NCBI GenBank assembly: GCA_964535315.1 | Contig: CAZHTS010000060.1 | Location: 1-27,288, forward strand | Length of the DNA stretch: 27,288 nt | From: CAZHTS01 sp964535315 | GTDB taxonomy: Bacteria > Chloroflexota > Anaerolineae > Anaerolineales > Anaerolineaceae | Direction: 5' to 3' | Shown: positions 1-7,974 of the stretch, in pieces | Numbering within the stretch: position 1 is the first letter of the stretch | How the letters are laid out: every line of letters starts with the position of its first letter | Made by a program: the position numbers and the translations under genes | The notes under the pieces: generated by a model | The model's input: only the letters and a program-made list of their open reading frames with translations | Told to the model about the DNA's origin: nothing | The model's database searches: none

Positions 1-16
1 TCGCACGACCCGCGTC

Positions 17-37
17 CGGCAACCGCAAGGGTTGCCG
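17..37. repeat. REP-like hairpin, copy 1
   Basis: An 8-bp perfect stem (17-24 with 30-37) encloses a 5-nt GCAAG loop. It is one of three copies of the same hairpin in the window (also 62-82 and 27257-27277). It lies past the 3' end of the ABC permease gene in non-coding sequence, as expected of small dispersed intergenic repeats. A role in transcription end or mRNA stability is possible but not shown. Confidence 0.6.
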
Positions 38-61
38 CTACGGAATACATCGCCATCCCTC

Positions 62-82
62 CGGCAACCGCCGGGGTTGCCG
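62..82. repeat. REP-like hairpin, copy 2
   Basis: This has the same 8-bp CGGCAACC/GGTTGCCG stem as copy 1, with a GCCGG loop instead of GCAAG. The two copies sit 24 bases apart in the 98 bases downstream of the permease stop. The stem is conserved while the loop differs, which points to selection on the fold. Confidence 0.55.
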
Positions 83-98
83 TTATAGCATCGTCCTC

Positions 99-2495
99 TC
101 ACTCATACACCAACCCATCCCGGATCGTCAGGCGCATGGCGTTGACCGCCGGCAGCAGGCTGGCAAACGCCGCCAGCGCCAGGCTCCCCGCCAGCCAGTA
201 CCACATCCCTTGCGGCGAAAAAATATACGGCAGAGCCGTCTGCGTAAATGCCAGGCCCACCAACACATCCAGCCCAAACGAAAACGGCACAGACAGCAGC
301 GCCCCCAACAACCAGCCCAACACCCCCACCGCCAGCCCTTCGGCCAGCACGATGCCCAGAACCGCCAGGTTGGATGCCCCAATCGAACGCATCACTCCGA
401 TCTCGCGCGTCCGCTCGAGCACATTCATGCTCATCGTCCCCATCAGACCGATACCGCCCACCAGCGCAATCAGAATCGCCATGATCATCAACAGGTTGAC
501 CAGAATGGCCACCGTTCCCGACTGACGGGCGGTCACCTCACTGCCCGTGCTGATCTCGGCCACTCGCACCCCCTGGCCGGCCAGGCGGCGTTCCAGTTCG
601 CCCGCCACCTGCGACTGGAACGCCGCATCGGAATGACCGGTGACCAGCCGGAAACTGGCCGCCTGCCCCATTCCCCCGCGGATGCGCCCCAAATAGGTCT
701 GATTGGCGTACACAAACGGCGTCTGCAATTCGGCAGCAATCAGGAACACCCCCACCACCCGCCAGCGATAATCCTTCCCATCGATACGCAGGGTCAGATC
801 GTCGCCCACCTGCACGTCCGGCCGCTTCTTGAGAAAATGATTGCCGACCACCAGGGCGTTTTCATCCTCAGGCAGCAGCCAGCGCCCCCGAGTAATCACC
901 GGCCGGATCAGGCGCGAACCCGGCGGCGGGCCCCACACCACCACATCCACGCTCGCACCGCCGCTCTCCGGCCGGGCCCTGGCAGCCACCGCACTCCAGC
1001 TCTCCACACGGGTCACCCCGGGGATGGCATACGCCGTCTGCTCGATACGCTCTTTGCGGTACGGTTCGCCGAGTGTCAGATTGACATCCGAAAGGAAATA
1101 GCCCAGCACCTCGTCAACCCGCTGGTTGAGCGCCGCCTGGATATTGAACACTGCCATGAAAATCGCCCCGCCCAGCGTCAACGTCGCCAGGGTCAGCGCC
1201 ATGCGCTTCTTGCGCCGGAAAATGTTGCGCAGCGAGATCAACAACGGCCGCGGCACGACCTCCATCCGGGCAAAGATGCCCCCGGCCGAAATCACGCTGC
1301 CCATCCCGTAACTGCTGCTGATCGCCTCGCGCACTGTCAGACGCGCGCCTTCCAACACCGGAGCGAGTGAGGCGCAGGCAGGCACGACCAGCGCCGTTCC
1401 CGCCTGAATTGCGACCGTCAGCGGCGGGATGCGCAGCGGGCCGGGCTTGAAATTGAGCATGGTCGCCATAAAACTGCACACCAGGGCGTTCAACCCCGCC
1501 GCCAACGGGATGGCAGCCAGCAGCGCCGCCAACCCGGCAACACACACCAACACCACGTACATCCAGGCAATCTGGTCGCTCTGCCCGCCAATTGCCTTCA
1601 TAATCCCAATCTGGCGCACGTGCTGGGCCATCAGGGCGCTGATCGTATTGACCACCAGAAAAGCGCTCAACACAACCGCCAGCCCACCCAACGAAGCGAT
1701 CATCATCAGCAGCGTGCGCGTCATCCCCGAAACCGGGTTCTCGCCCGGCGTAGGCACGGTCACGGCCTGCACCTCATGGCCGCCTTTCTCTAACCTGGCC
1801 GCCGCCTGCCCGGCAATCGCCTGAATGGCTTTCAGATTCGCTTGGGGCGCCGGCACGGTCAGCACCAGGCTGCTGTACGTGCTGGCTCCGCCCAGGCGCT
1901 CGAACGTCTCCGGCGAAACGTAGGCGTTGATCCGCCCGGAGAACACCGCAGAGAGAATGGTGACGTCGTGAACGATGGCGGCCACCCGCAGGCGGCGGAT
2001 GCGGCCCCCGGCCAGTTCGACCTGGACAAAATCACCCACGTCAATCGCCAACGATAGCCGCCCCGACTGCTCGATGTAAACCTCGTCATCGTCCAGTATC
2101 GGGAGCGGGCGCTCATCACTGGGGCGCAGACGATCGATCGTCCGTTCGTCCAGACCGTCCAGCCGCGAGAAATCGACCGGCTTCCACGTCCCCTTCTGGC
2201 TGAGAATCCTCAGGCTGAGCAGGCTGCGCCCCTCGGCGGCCGCCACTCCCGGAATATGACGGATGACCGCCACTTCATCATCGCCAAATGGGTCGGCGCT
2301 GATCACCGCCGCATGCGGGTTGACCGAAAGATAATCGGCATCCATGTCCGGCAGCATGATCAGGAAACTGCTGCTGACGAAGCCGGCCGCACACACCCCT
2401 ACCGCAATCGACAACGCCACCAGAATGGTGCGGGTCTTGTTATGGGTCAGATCCTTGAAAACTTTTTGCCAGCGTGGCGCAATCAACTTTTTCAT
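99..2495 (-). CDS. ABC transporter permease, double FtsX/MacB type
   Basis: A 798-residue inner-membrane protein of the FtsX/LolC/MacB permease superfamily, likely moving lipids, peptides or drugs out of the membrane with a separate ATPase. It has two repeats. The first has a transmembrane helix at about 22-45, an extracytoplasmic MacB-like domain at about 50-255 and an FtsX helix bundle at about 258-395. The second has a helix at about 430-450, another extracytoplasmic domain, and a second FtsX bundle at about 669-798. Both bundles carry the typical cytoplasmic turn (IGIMKAIGG near 297, IGVMRSIGAS in the second). The ATG is preceded by GAGG with almost no spacing, so translation may be weak; the start fits the family's usual N terminus. 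No ATPase gene lies next to it, since the 98 bases downstream hold only repeats. It is divergent from a TetR gene, its probable regulator. Confidence 0.88.
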   Translation of the reverse strand: MKKLIAPRWQKVFKDLTHNKTRTILVALSIAVGVCAAGFVSSSFLIMLPDMDADYLSVNPHAAVISADPFGDDEVAVIRHIPGVAAAEGRSLLSLRILSQKGTWKPVDFSRLDGLDERTIDRLRPSDERPLPILDDDEVYIEQSGRLSLAIDVGDFVQVELAGGRIRRLRVAAIVHDVTILSAVFSGRINAYVSPETFERLGGASTYSSLVLTVPAPQANLKAIQAIAGQAAARLEKGGHEVQAVTVPTPGENPVSGMTRTLLMMIASLGGLAVVLSAFLVVNTISALMAQHVRQIGIMKAIGGQSDQIAWMYVVLVCVAGLAALLAAIPLAAGLNALVCSFMATMLNFKPGPLRIPPLTVAIQAGTALVVPACASLAPVLEGARLTVREAISSSYGMGSVISAGGIFARMEVVPRPLLISLRNIFRRKKRMALTLATLTLGGAIFMAVFNIQAALNQRVDEVLGYFLSDVNLTLGEPYRKERIEQTAYAIPGVTRVESWSAVAARARPESGGASVDVVVWGPPPGSRLIRPVITRGRWLLPEDENALVVGNHFLKKRPDVQVGDDLTLRIDGKDYRWRVVGVFLIAAELQTPFVYANQTYLGRIRGGMGQAASFRLVTGHSDAAFQSQVAGELERRLAGQGVRVAEISTGSEVTARQSGTVAILVNLLMIMAILIALVGGIGLMGTMSMNVLERTREIGVMRSIGASNLAVLGIVLAEGLAVGVLGWLLGALLSVPFSFGLDVLVGLAFTQTALPYIFSPQGMWYWLAGSLALAAFASLLPAVNAMRLTIRDGLVYE

Positions 2496-2525
2496 CCTCG
2501 TGGAGCTTGATTTTCAAAGCCAATA

Positions 2526-2563
2526 TTCGTACAATATGTTTGCTAACAAACAACCTGTACGAA
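2526..2563. promoter_or_regulatory. Concentric dyad, probable TetR operator
   Basis: The 170-bp divergent region holds two perfect inverted repeats with one shared centre. The outer arms are TTCGTACA (2526-2533) and TGTACGAA (2556-2563). The inner arms are TGTTTG (2537-2542) and CAAACA (2547-2552), separated by CTAA. TetR dimers bind such palindromes between divergent genes, so this is a strong candidate operator controlling both the permease and the regulator. I could not assign clear -35/-10 boxes around it. Confidence 0.65.
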
Positions 2564-2664
2564 ATTTTAGCCACGGGGTAAAGCGGCGTCAACAACCAGT
2601 CCTGCGGTTTTATCCCAAAACGAACGAAAAAAAGAAATTGTCCGCCATTCACACAGGAGCCCAC

Positions 2665-3225
2665 ATGCCAAAAATCGACCGGCGCATCCAGCGCTCGCGG
2701 CAGGCCATTCGCCAGGCCATGATCGAACTCGCCCTGGAGCGCGGCTATGCGAACATCAGCGTTCAGGACATCCTCGATCGCGCCAACGTAGGCCGCTCGA
2801 CCTTTTACGCTCATTTCAGGGACAAAGAAGACATCTTCATCGCCGAATTCGACCGCATATTTGCCGAATTTCAACACAGGTACGGTGCGTCCACCCCGCT
2901 GGATGCGGCGCGCGCCCGCCAGCTCAGCCTGTTCATCTGCGAGCACATCCAGGCCAACCGCCCCCTGTTCAAAGCGCTGTGGGGCAAACAGGGCGGGCAA
3001 ATTGTCGGGCGCCACGCCGAAAAAATCTTTGGCCTCATGGCCCGCGACGCCCTCGCCGGCCGCCAGACCCCCGTCCCGCCCGAGGCGCTGGCGCACCATA
3101 TCGTCCACGCCTTCATCGCCCTGCTGGAATGGTGGGTCGATCAGGACGAACCCTACACCGCCGCCCAGATCAATGCGCTCTACTGGCAGCTCGTCACCCC
3201 CACCCTGGATGCCGTCTTCGAATGA
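2665..3225 (+). CDS. TetR/AcrR family transcriptional regulator
   Basis: A 186-residue DNA-binding repressor. The N-terminal TetR domain is clear: an Arg-rich first helix, then the helix-turn-helix at about 31-50 (ISVQDILDRANVGRSTFYAH), followed by FRDKEDIF. The C-terminal ligand domain (about 60-186) is not specific enough to name an inducer; it contains the run EWWVDQDEPYTAAQIN. The ATG at 2665 was chosen because AGGAG at 2655-2659 lies five bases upstream and the TetR domain starts right there; upstream in-frame codons run through the operator. The gene is divergent from the ABC permease with a dyad between them, suggesting local autoregulation and control of that permease. Confidence 0.9.
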   Translation: MPKIDRRIQRSRQAIRQAMIELALERGYANISVQDILDRANVGRSTFYAHFRDKEDIFIAEFDRIFAEFQHRYGASTPLDAARARQLSLFICEHIQANRPLFKALWGKQGGQIVGRHAEKIFGLMARDALAGRQTPVPPEALAHHIVHAFIALLEWWVDQDEPYTAAQINALYWQLVTPTLDAVFE

Positions 3226-3237
3226 AATAAGATCTGA

Positions 3238-3266
3238 TTGACTCTCTCCGCTCGATTTGCTATAAC
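3238..3266 (+). promoter_or_regulatory. Sigma-70-type promoter for the SGNH-like gene
   Basis: TTGACT (3238-3243) and TATAAC (3261-3266) are separated by 17 bp, each matching five of six consensus bases. The promoter starts 12 bases after the TetR stop codon and would begin a transcript near 3273, about 70 bases before the next start codon. It implies that the SGNH-like gene is transcribed independently of the regulator. Confidence 0.7.
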
Positions 3267-3343
3267 CAAAACAGGTTCCGATGTATGGGCCTGCCTTACC
3301 CGGCCGCCGGCGCAGATAGGACAGGCCCTGGAGAGGAGGCGCA

Positions 3344-5020
3344 ATGAACGCACAACGCATCTTCATACGTTGGCTTATTTTTTCACTCGTCCTGACCGCT
3401 TTGGTCTTCCCGCAGCCGGTCCAGGCCCAACAGGATGACCCCAATCCACCCGAACAGACCGTTAAATTGATCTTTATCCACCATTCCACCGGGGAAAACT
3501 GGCTGCGCGACGACTACGGCGACCTGGGCCGCACCCTGGACGCCAATCACTATTTCGTCAGCGACACCAATTACGGCTGGGGCCCGGACGCCATCGGCGA
3601 CCGCACCGACATCGTCAACTGGCCGGAGTGGTTTGGCCCGCAGCGCAGTGAGAATGTACTGCGCGCCCTGTACGCCGAAAGCAACCAGAACTCGGCCGAC
3701 GTCACCCGCACCCTGGACGATCCCGGCGGTGAGAACGAGATCGTCGTCTTTAAATCCTGTTTTCCCAATTCAGAACTGGAAGGCGACCCGGCCGACGGCC
3801 CTACCCCAGGCGAGTACCAGCTCAGCGTGGGCAGCGCCAAATATATCTATAACCAGTTGCTCGAATACTTTGCCACCCGCCCGGACAAGATGTTCGTGCT
3901 CGTCACCGCCCCGCCCGTTTCAGACGCCACCCACGCCGCCAACGCCCGCGCCCTGAGTACCTGGCTGACCACCGAATGGCTCAAAAATTACCCCGGCAAG
4001 AACGTCTTCGTCTTTGATTTCTACAACGTCCTCACCGGGCCCAACAATCACCATCGTTTCAGCAGCGGCCAGATCGAATACGTCAATACCCGCGGCGGCA
4101 ACACCAGCTATTACCCGAGCGGCGGCGGCGATGACCACCCCAGCGCGGCCGGCAGCCGCAAGGCCACCGATGAATTCGTCCCACTACTCAACGTCTTTTA
4201 CCACCGTTGGAAGGCCGCCGGCGGCGCCGTGACGGCTGCCCAACCCGGCGTGCAGCAACCCACCGCCGCCGCCGTGGCAGACAGCGGCAGCCAGTCTGCC
4301 GGCGGGGCGGCGCTGCCGGCCGGGGTGATCGACGGCTTCGACGACGACCAGATTGAATACTGGAGCGACACCGACAGCAGCGGTTCAACCCTGACCTGCG
4401 CCCTCGACCCGCAAACCGCCCAACAGGGCTCTTCGCTGCACCTGGAATTCTCCCTCGTGGCGCAGGGGTACGCCAGCTGCGGGCGCGGCCTGGAGCCCGT
4501 CCAGGATTGGAGCGCCGGCGAAGGGCTGGCGCTCTCGGTGCACAGCAAACACGCCGGGCTGAAGGTCGGGCTGATCGTCTATTCCGATAAGACCCCCTTC
4601 GAGGTCTATTTCACCACCAACGCCGAAAGCGTCAACGGCTGGGCCTTCTACCGCTTCGCCTGGGACGAATTCAGCCGCGCCCCGTGGAGCACAGAAGGCA
4701 CGCTGAGCGCCATCGACCCGCGCAAAATGACCGACTTCGGCGTCACCATCAACTCCGAGCAAAAGGTCAGCGGCGAGTTGTGGGTCGACCAGCTGGCGCT
4801 GATCGGTCGCGCGACTGCCAGCCAGACGCCGACCAACGCCCCAACCCGGCCGCCGGCGCAGCCCACCCGACCGCAGCCGGTCGCCACCCAGCCCCAGGCG
4901 CAGCCGCCCACACAGCCCGCGCCGGCCAAAGGCCCGGGGCTATGCCCCTCGGCTGGCCTCTTCCCGCTGGCTGCCCTGTTCTGGCTGGGAAAGCGCCGCC
5001 GCCCGGCCGCACGCAGTTAA
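3344..5020 (+). CDS. Secreted SGNH-hydrolase-like protein with carbohydrate-binding-like domain and C-terminal anchor
   Basis: A 558-residue exported protein. Residues 1-28 form a signal peptide ending VQA. The domain at about 40-290 looks like an SGNH/GDSL-type esterase: IHHSTG with Ser48 in the nucleophile position, CFPNS with Asn142, and DDHPSAAG with His265. The Asp is at -1/-2 rather than the usual -3, so activity is uncertain. Residues 327-489 (starting VIDGFDDD, ending ELWVDQLALIG) resemble CBM11/CIA30 galactose-binding folds. A Pro/Gln/Thr linker (490-531) leads to a tail with Cys534, a short hydrophobic stretch and KRRR, which looks like a C-terminal sorting or membrane anchor. AGGAGG at 3334-3339 supports the start. 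It may deacylate surface or environmental polysaccharide; the substrate is unknown. Confidence 0.7.
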   Translation: MNAQRIFIRWLIFSLVLTALVFPQPVQAQQDDPNPPEQTVKLIFIHHSTGENWLRDDYGDLGRTLDANHYFVSDTNYGWGPDAIGDRTDIVNWPEWFGPQRSENVLRALYAESNQNSADVTRTLDDPGGENEIVVFKSCFPNSELEGDPADGPTPGEYQLSVGSAKYIYNQLLEYFATRPDKMFVLVTAPPVSDATHAANARALSTWLTTEWLKNYPGKNVFVFDFYNVLTGPNNHHRFSSGQIEYVNTRGGNTSYYPSGGGDDHPSAAGSRKATDEFVPLLNVFYHRWKAAGGAVTAAQPGVQQPTAAAVADSGSQSAGGAALPAGVIDGFDDDQIEYWSDTDSSGSTLTCALDPQTAQQGSSLHLEFSLVAQGYASCGRGLEPVQDWSAGEGLALSVHSKHAGLKVGLIVYSDKTPFEVYFTTNAESVNGWAFYRFAWDEFSRAPWSTEGTLSAIDPRKMTDFGVTINSEQKVSGELWVDQLALIGRATASQTPTNAPTRPPAQPTRPQPVATQPQAQPPTQPAPAKGPGLCPSAGLFPLAALFWLGKRRRPAARS

Positions 5021-5027
5021 ACGCGGT

Positions 5028-5534
5028 TTACTGAACTTGAGTCTCGCAATCGATAAAGGTGTCGACCCCCGCCCCGCCGTAGCACACATCCGTGCCGCCG
5101 CCGCCGTCGATCCAATCGTTGCCGTCGCCGCCATAGATCACGTCGTTACCGTTGCCGCCCTCGATCCAGTCGCCACCCGGCCCACCCAGGATGACGTCGT
5201 TGCCGCCGCGCCCCTGGATATCGTCTGCGGCGCCGCCGGTGACAATGCAATCCGCCCCGTTGCGCGCCTGAATGTCGTCGTAGAAGGCGCTGCCCAGGAT
5301 CAAATCCACGCTGCCGGTGCCGTTCAGTCTGCCGCTGCCGCTGACCAGGTTCTGAATGGTAACCGCGGCGCATTCGGCCGGTTTGAGGTCGTTGGGCACG
5401 ATGGCGCGGGCGCCAATACTGGCGCCTGTTTCGGGCACGTCGTTGGCGGCCGCCAGCGCCGAAAAGGTCGCCAACAAAATCAACACAATGCCGCAGGCGG
5501 CCAGGAAGCGCAGCGAGAAGCGCATCCGCATCAT
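5028..5534 (-). CDS. Small secreted RTX (calcium-binding nonapeptide) protein
   Basis: A 168-residue exported protein. Residues 1-30 are a signal peptide ending in LAAA, followed by NDVPETGASIGARAI. The same motif follows the signal peptide of the small protein at the other end of this operon. Residues about 72-160 form some ten tandem nonapeptides of the GGxGxDxI type (GGNGNDVI, GGDGNDWI), which fold as a calcium-binding parallel beta roll in RTX proteins. Cysteines at 55, 96, 151 and 163 could form disulfides. Classical RTX proteins leave by type I secretion with a C-terminal signal; this one has an N-terminal signal peptide instead. The start lies four bases after the signal peptidase-EAL stop, so the two are co-transcribed. 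Starts at 5531 or 5525 are also possible. Confidence 0.82.
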   Translation of the reverse strand: MMRMRFSLRFLAACGIVLILLATFSALAAANDVPETGASIGARAIVPNDLKPAECAAVTIQNLVSGSGRLNGTGSVDLILGSAFYDDIQARNGADCIVTGGAADDIQGRGGNDVILGGPGGDWIEGGNGNDVIYGGDGNDWIDGGGGTDVCYGGAGVDTFIDCETQVQ

Positions 5535-5538
5535 CGTC

Positions 5539-7950
5539 TCACCCTTCTTCCAGATCGAGCACCGGCTGCAAGTCGCGCAGCTGGTCGCTCAACGCTTCGG
5601 CCGGGCGCGCCGGGCTGATCAGGAACCCCTGCACCTGATCGCAGGCGTGCACCTTGAAAAAGTGCAGTTGCTCGTGTGTTTCGACCCCCAGCGCAGTCAC
5701 CCGCATCTGGCGGCTGTGCGCCAGTTCGATCCATTGCCGCACACTCTCATTCAATGCACCTCCGGCGCCAATCTGCTGTACCAATGAACGCTCGAGTTTA
5801 AGCTGGTCGGCCGACCCCCAACTGGCAGCCAGCGGCAGTGAGGTCGCCTCAGGCGACCCGCTGAGGACGATGCCCACCCCCAGCGCCTTGAGCGCCGTCA
5901 GGTTGGCAATGGTGGCCTCGTCTTCACTCAGCGTGCTCGCCTCGATTTCAATCTGTAAACGAGAGGGCGGCAGTTCGTAGCGGCGCAATTCCTGCGCCAC
6001 CAGTTCATCCAGGCCCATCTGGGACAATTGCAGCGCCGATAGGTTGACCGAGAGCGGAAAAGCGGGATAGCCGGCCTGCTGCCAGGCGTTGAGTTGGGCG
6101 CAGGCCAGTTCGATCGTACGGGTATCGATCAGGCCGGTCAGGCCCTCGCTTTCGGCGGCGGGCAGGAATGCCGGCGGCGTCAACAGGCCGCGCCGCGGAT
6201 GCTGCCAGCGCAGCAACGCCTCCACCTGGGTGATGCAGCCTGTCTCCAGCGAGACGACCGGCTGGTAGTGCAACACAAACTCGCCGGTCTGCAGCGCATC
6301 GAGCAATTCGCGGCGCAGTCCGGGTTCGCCGGCAACGACTTCCTCCAACGTTTCCTGGCGATAGCGGTACACCGTTTGCCCATCTCGTACCAGATAATTC
6401 AACCATCCTTCAGCGTTGTAAAACAGGATAATGGTCGCCATGCGTTCGGCCACCCGCGCCAAATCTTCCAGGCTGGCAATATCGATCACCTGATCGCCGG
6501 GGCGCACCACCCCACCGCGCGCCTCAACCAGCAGGGGCCCCAACAGAAAACGCGAGTGCACCCTCGCCGCCACCCGCCCCGGCCGGGCAGTCAGGTAAGC
6601 GGGAATGGCCAGACCGCCCGCTGCGACCAACACCAGCAGCACCGCCAGCCAGCGGGCGCCGTCAACCGGCAGCGTCAGCCCCAATAAGGTCAATGTGTTG
6701 GCCTCTGTGCGCACCCCGGCCAACAAACCGGCTTTGGTCGGGCTAAATGGATCCTGGCCGCTGTTACTTTCTTTGAGCGGAAAAACCTGTTGGGGCTCCA
6801 ACACCCATATCATTTGCGGCGAAAAATTATCCTGTAACGGGCGGCCATCCAGGCTGGCGTTGACCGTCACGTTGGGTTGCAGCGTCAGGAAATACTGGCT
6901 GTGGGCAACGCCGGTAACGGAGCGTTTTTGATCGATGATCTGCTGCACGGCGCACAGGTCTAACTGCTGTGCGGCGTGAAAGTTGGCGCTGGAGAAATCC
7001 TTACGTTCCTGGAGCGGCAGATTGCGATGCCAGCCGCTGGCGTCGCTCAACGTGGCGACGAGCTGGTAAACGCCCTGGATTTCAATGTTCGACTGGCTCA
7101 GAAAAACATAATCAAAGCTCAGGTCGACCTTGCAATTAATCTGCGGGTAGATCACATCGCCGGTTTGCAGGCGATTTTCGTCGTATACCCCGCCGGGCAG
7201 GTCGGCGCTGTAATGATAATACCCCACCTGTTGGTAAGACAGGTTATCGGGCGCCTGGCGGGTGAGCGGGCGGGTAAAGGCAAAGACACCCAGCGCCAGC
7301 CCCAATAAGCCGAGCACATACAGGCTGACGAAATAAACGTCCTGGCGCCCGGCAATGGCCGCTCCCAATCCCGAAAGATGCTGGCGCAGCCAGGCGCGCC
7401 GCTGATTCGTACGCCGCCCGGGCTGCGACGGCTTGAGGGTCAGGCCCATGAGCAGCACGCCCAGACCGGCAAAGCCGCCCAATGCCCACGGCGCACGCAG
7501 TTGCCCCAACAACCTGCCGGCCCCCGGCAGCGTGAACCAGTGGACGCCCATCAGATCTTGCGCCGTGGGATGGTAGGCGTCTACCCAACTGTTATGATCG
7601 CCCTTGATGACGTAACGCCCATCGACCTCCTGCGCCACAATGCGGTGGATCACCGGCCCCACCCCAGGGTAACGATAGGTGACCACATCGCCAGTCTGGT
7701 AGTAACTCGCCTGGCGCAAAAGCACCAGGTCGCCTTTTTCCAGTGTGGGCAGCATACTGTTGCCGTTCACAATCACATACGAAACCTGCCCGCCAAACTG
7801 AACGGGGGCAAAAGTAAACCACAACAACACCAGCAGCGCCAGGCTGGCGGCGGTGCGAAACGCAGGGTGGTGGAAGAACAGGGCAGGTGTACGCATTTTT
7901 GCAAGAAATGGGGCGCGAAGACTCTTGCTGCCCTCGCGCCCCGTTACCAC
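5539..7950 (-). CDS. SipW-type signal peptidase I - DUF5305 - degenerate EAL fusion
   Basis: An 803-residue membrane protein with three parts. Residues about 30-175 are a signal peptidase I of the S26B (SipW/ER/archaeal) type: a transmembrane helix, NGNSMLPTL with Ser65, VIHRI with His102, and KGDHN with Asp118. Residues about 205-455 match the DUF5305 region that follows such peptidases in archaea and other prokaryotes (YYHYSADLPGGVYDENRLQTGD, LSFDYVF), bounded by helices near 206-226 and 431-453. Residues about 545-790 are an EAL domain. It keeps EAL (578-580), Asn636, Glu668, Lys718 and Gln774. The metal-binding DD of the ALDDFG motif is replaced by Ser697-Gly698, and the Glu of AEGVE is Leu754, so phosphodiesterase activity is unlikely. 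It is the middle gene of a three-gene operon. The GTG start lacks a clear ribosome site; Met19 (7896) is an alternative. Confidence 0.85.
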   Translation of the reverse strand: MVTGREGSKSLRAPFLAKMRTPALFFHHPAFRTAASLALLVLLWFTFAPVQFGGQVSYVIVNGNSMLPTLEKGDLVLLRQASYYQTGDVVTYRYPGVGPVIHRIVAQEVDGRYVIKGDHNSWVDAYHPTAQDLMGVHWFTLPGAGRLLGQLRAPWALGGFAGLGVLLMGLTLKPSQPGRRTNQRRAWLRQHLSGLGAAIAGRQDVYFVSLYVLGLLGLALGVFAFTRPLTRQAPDNLSYQQVGYYHYSADLPGGVYDENRLQTGDVIYPQINCKVDLSFDYVFLSQSNIEIQGVYQLVATLSDASGWHRNLPLQERKDFSSANFHAAQQLDLCAVQQIIDQKRSVTGVAHSQYFLTLQPNVTVNASLDGRPLQDNFSPQMIWVLEPQQVFPLKESNSGQDPFSPTKAGLLAGVRTEANTLTLLGLTLPVDGARWLAVLLVLVAAGGLAIPAYLTARPGRVAARVHSRFLLGPLLVEARGGVVRPGDQVIDIASLEDLARVAERMATIILFYNAEGWLNYLVRDGQTVYRYRQETLEEVVAGEPGLRRELLDALQTGEFVLHYQPVVSLETGCITQVEALLRWQHPRRGLLTPPAFLPAAESEGLTGLIDTRTIELACAQLNAWQQAGYPAFPLSVNLSALQLSQMGLDELVAQELRRYELPPSRLQIEIEASTLSEDEATIANLTALKALGVGIVLSGSPEATSLPLAASWGSADQLKLERSLVQQIGAGGALNESVRQWIELAHSRQMRVTALGVETHEQLHFFKVHACDQVQGFLISPARPAEALSDQLRDLQPVLDLEEG

Positions 7951-7974
7951 TAAAACACCATTAAAACGGATGGA

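Noticed and set aside
210..1370. A 386-residue plus-strand open frame opposite the ABC permease
   Set aside because: Its composition (His, Arg, Gln, Pro) is that of an antisense shadow and no motif is visible.
2440..3489. A 349-residue minus-strand open frame across the TetR gene
   Set aside because: It crosses the operator, the TetR gene and the next promoter, which all have strong independent support.
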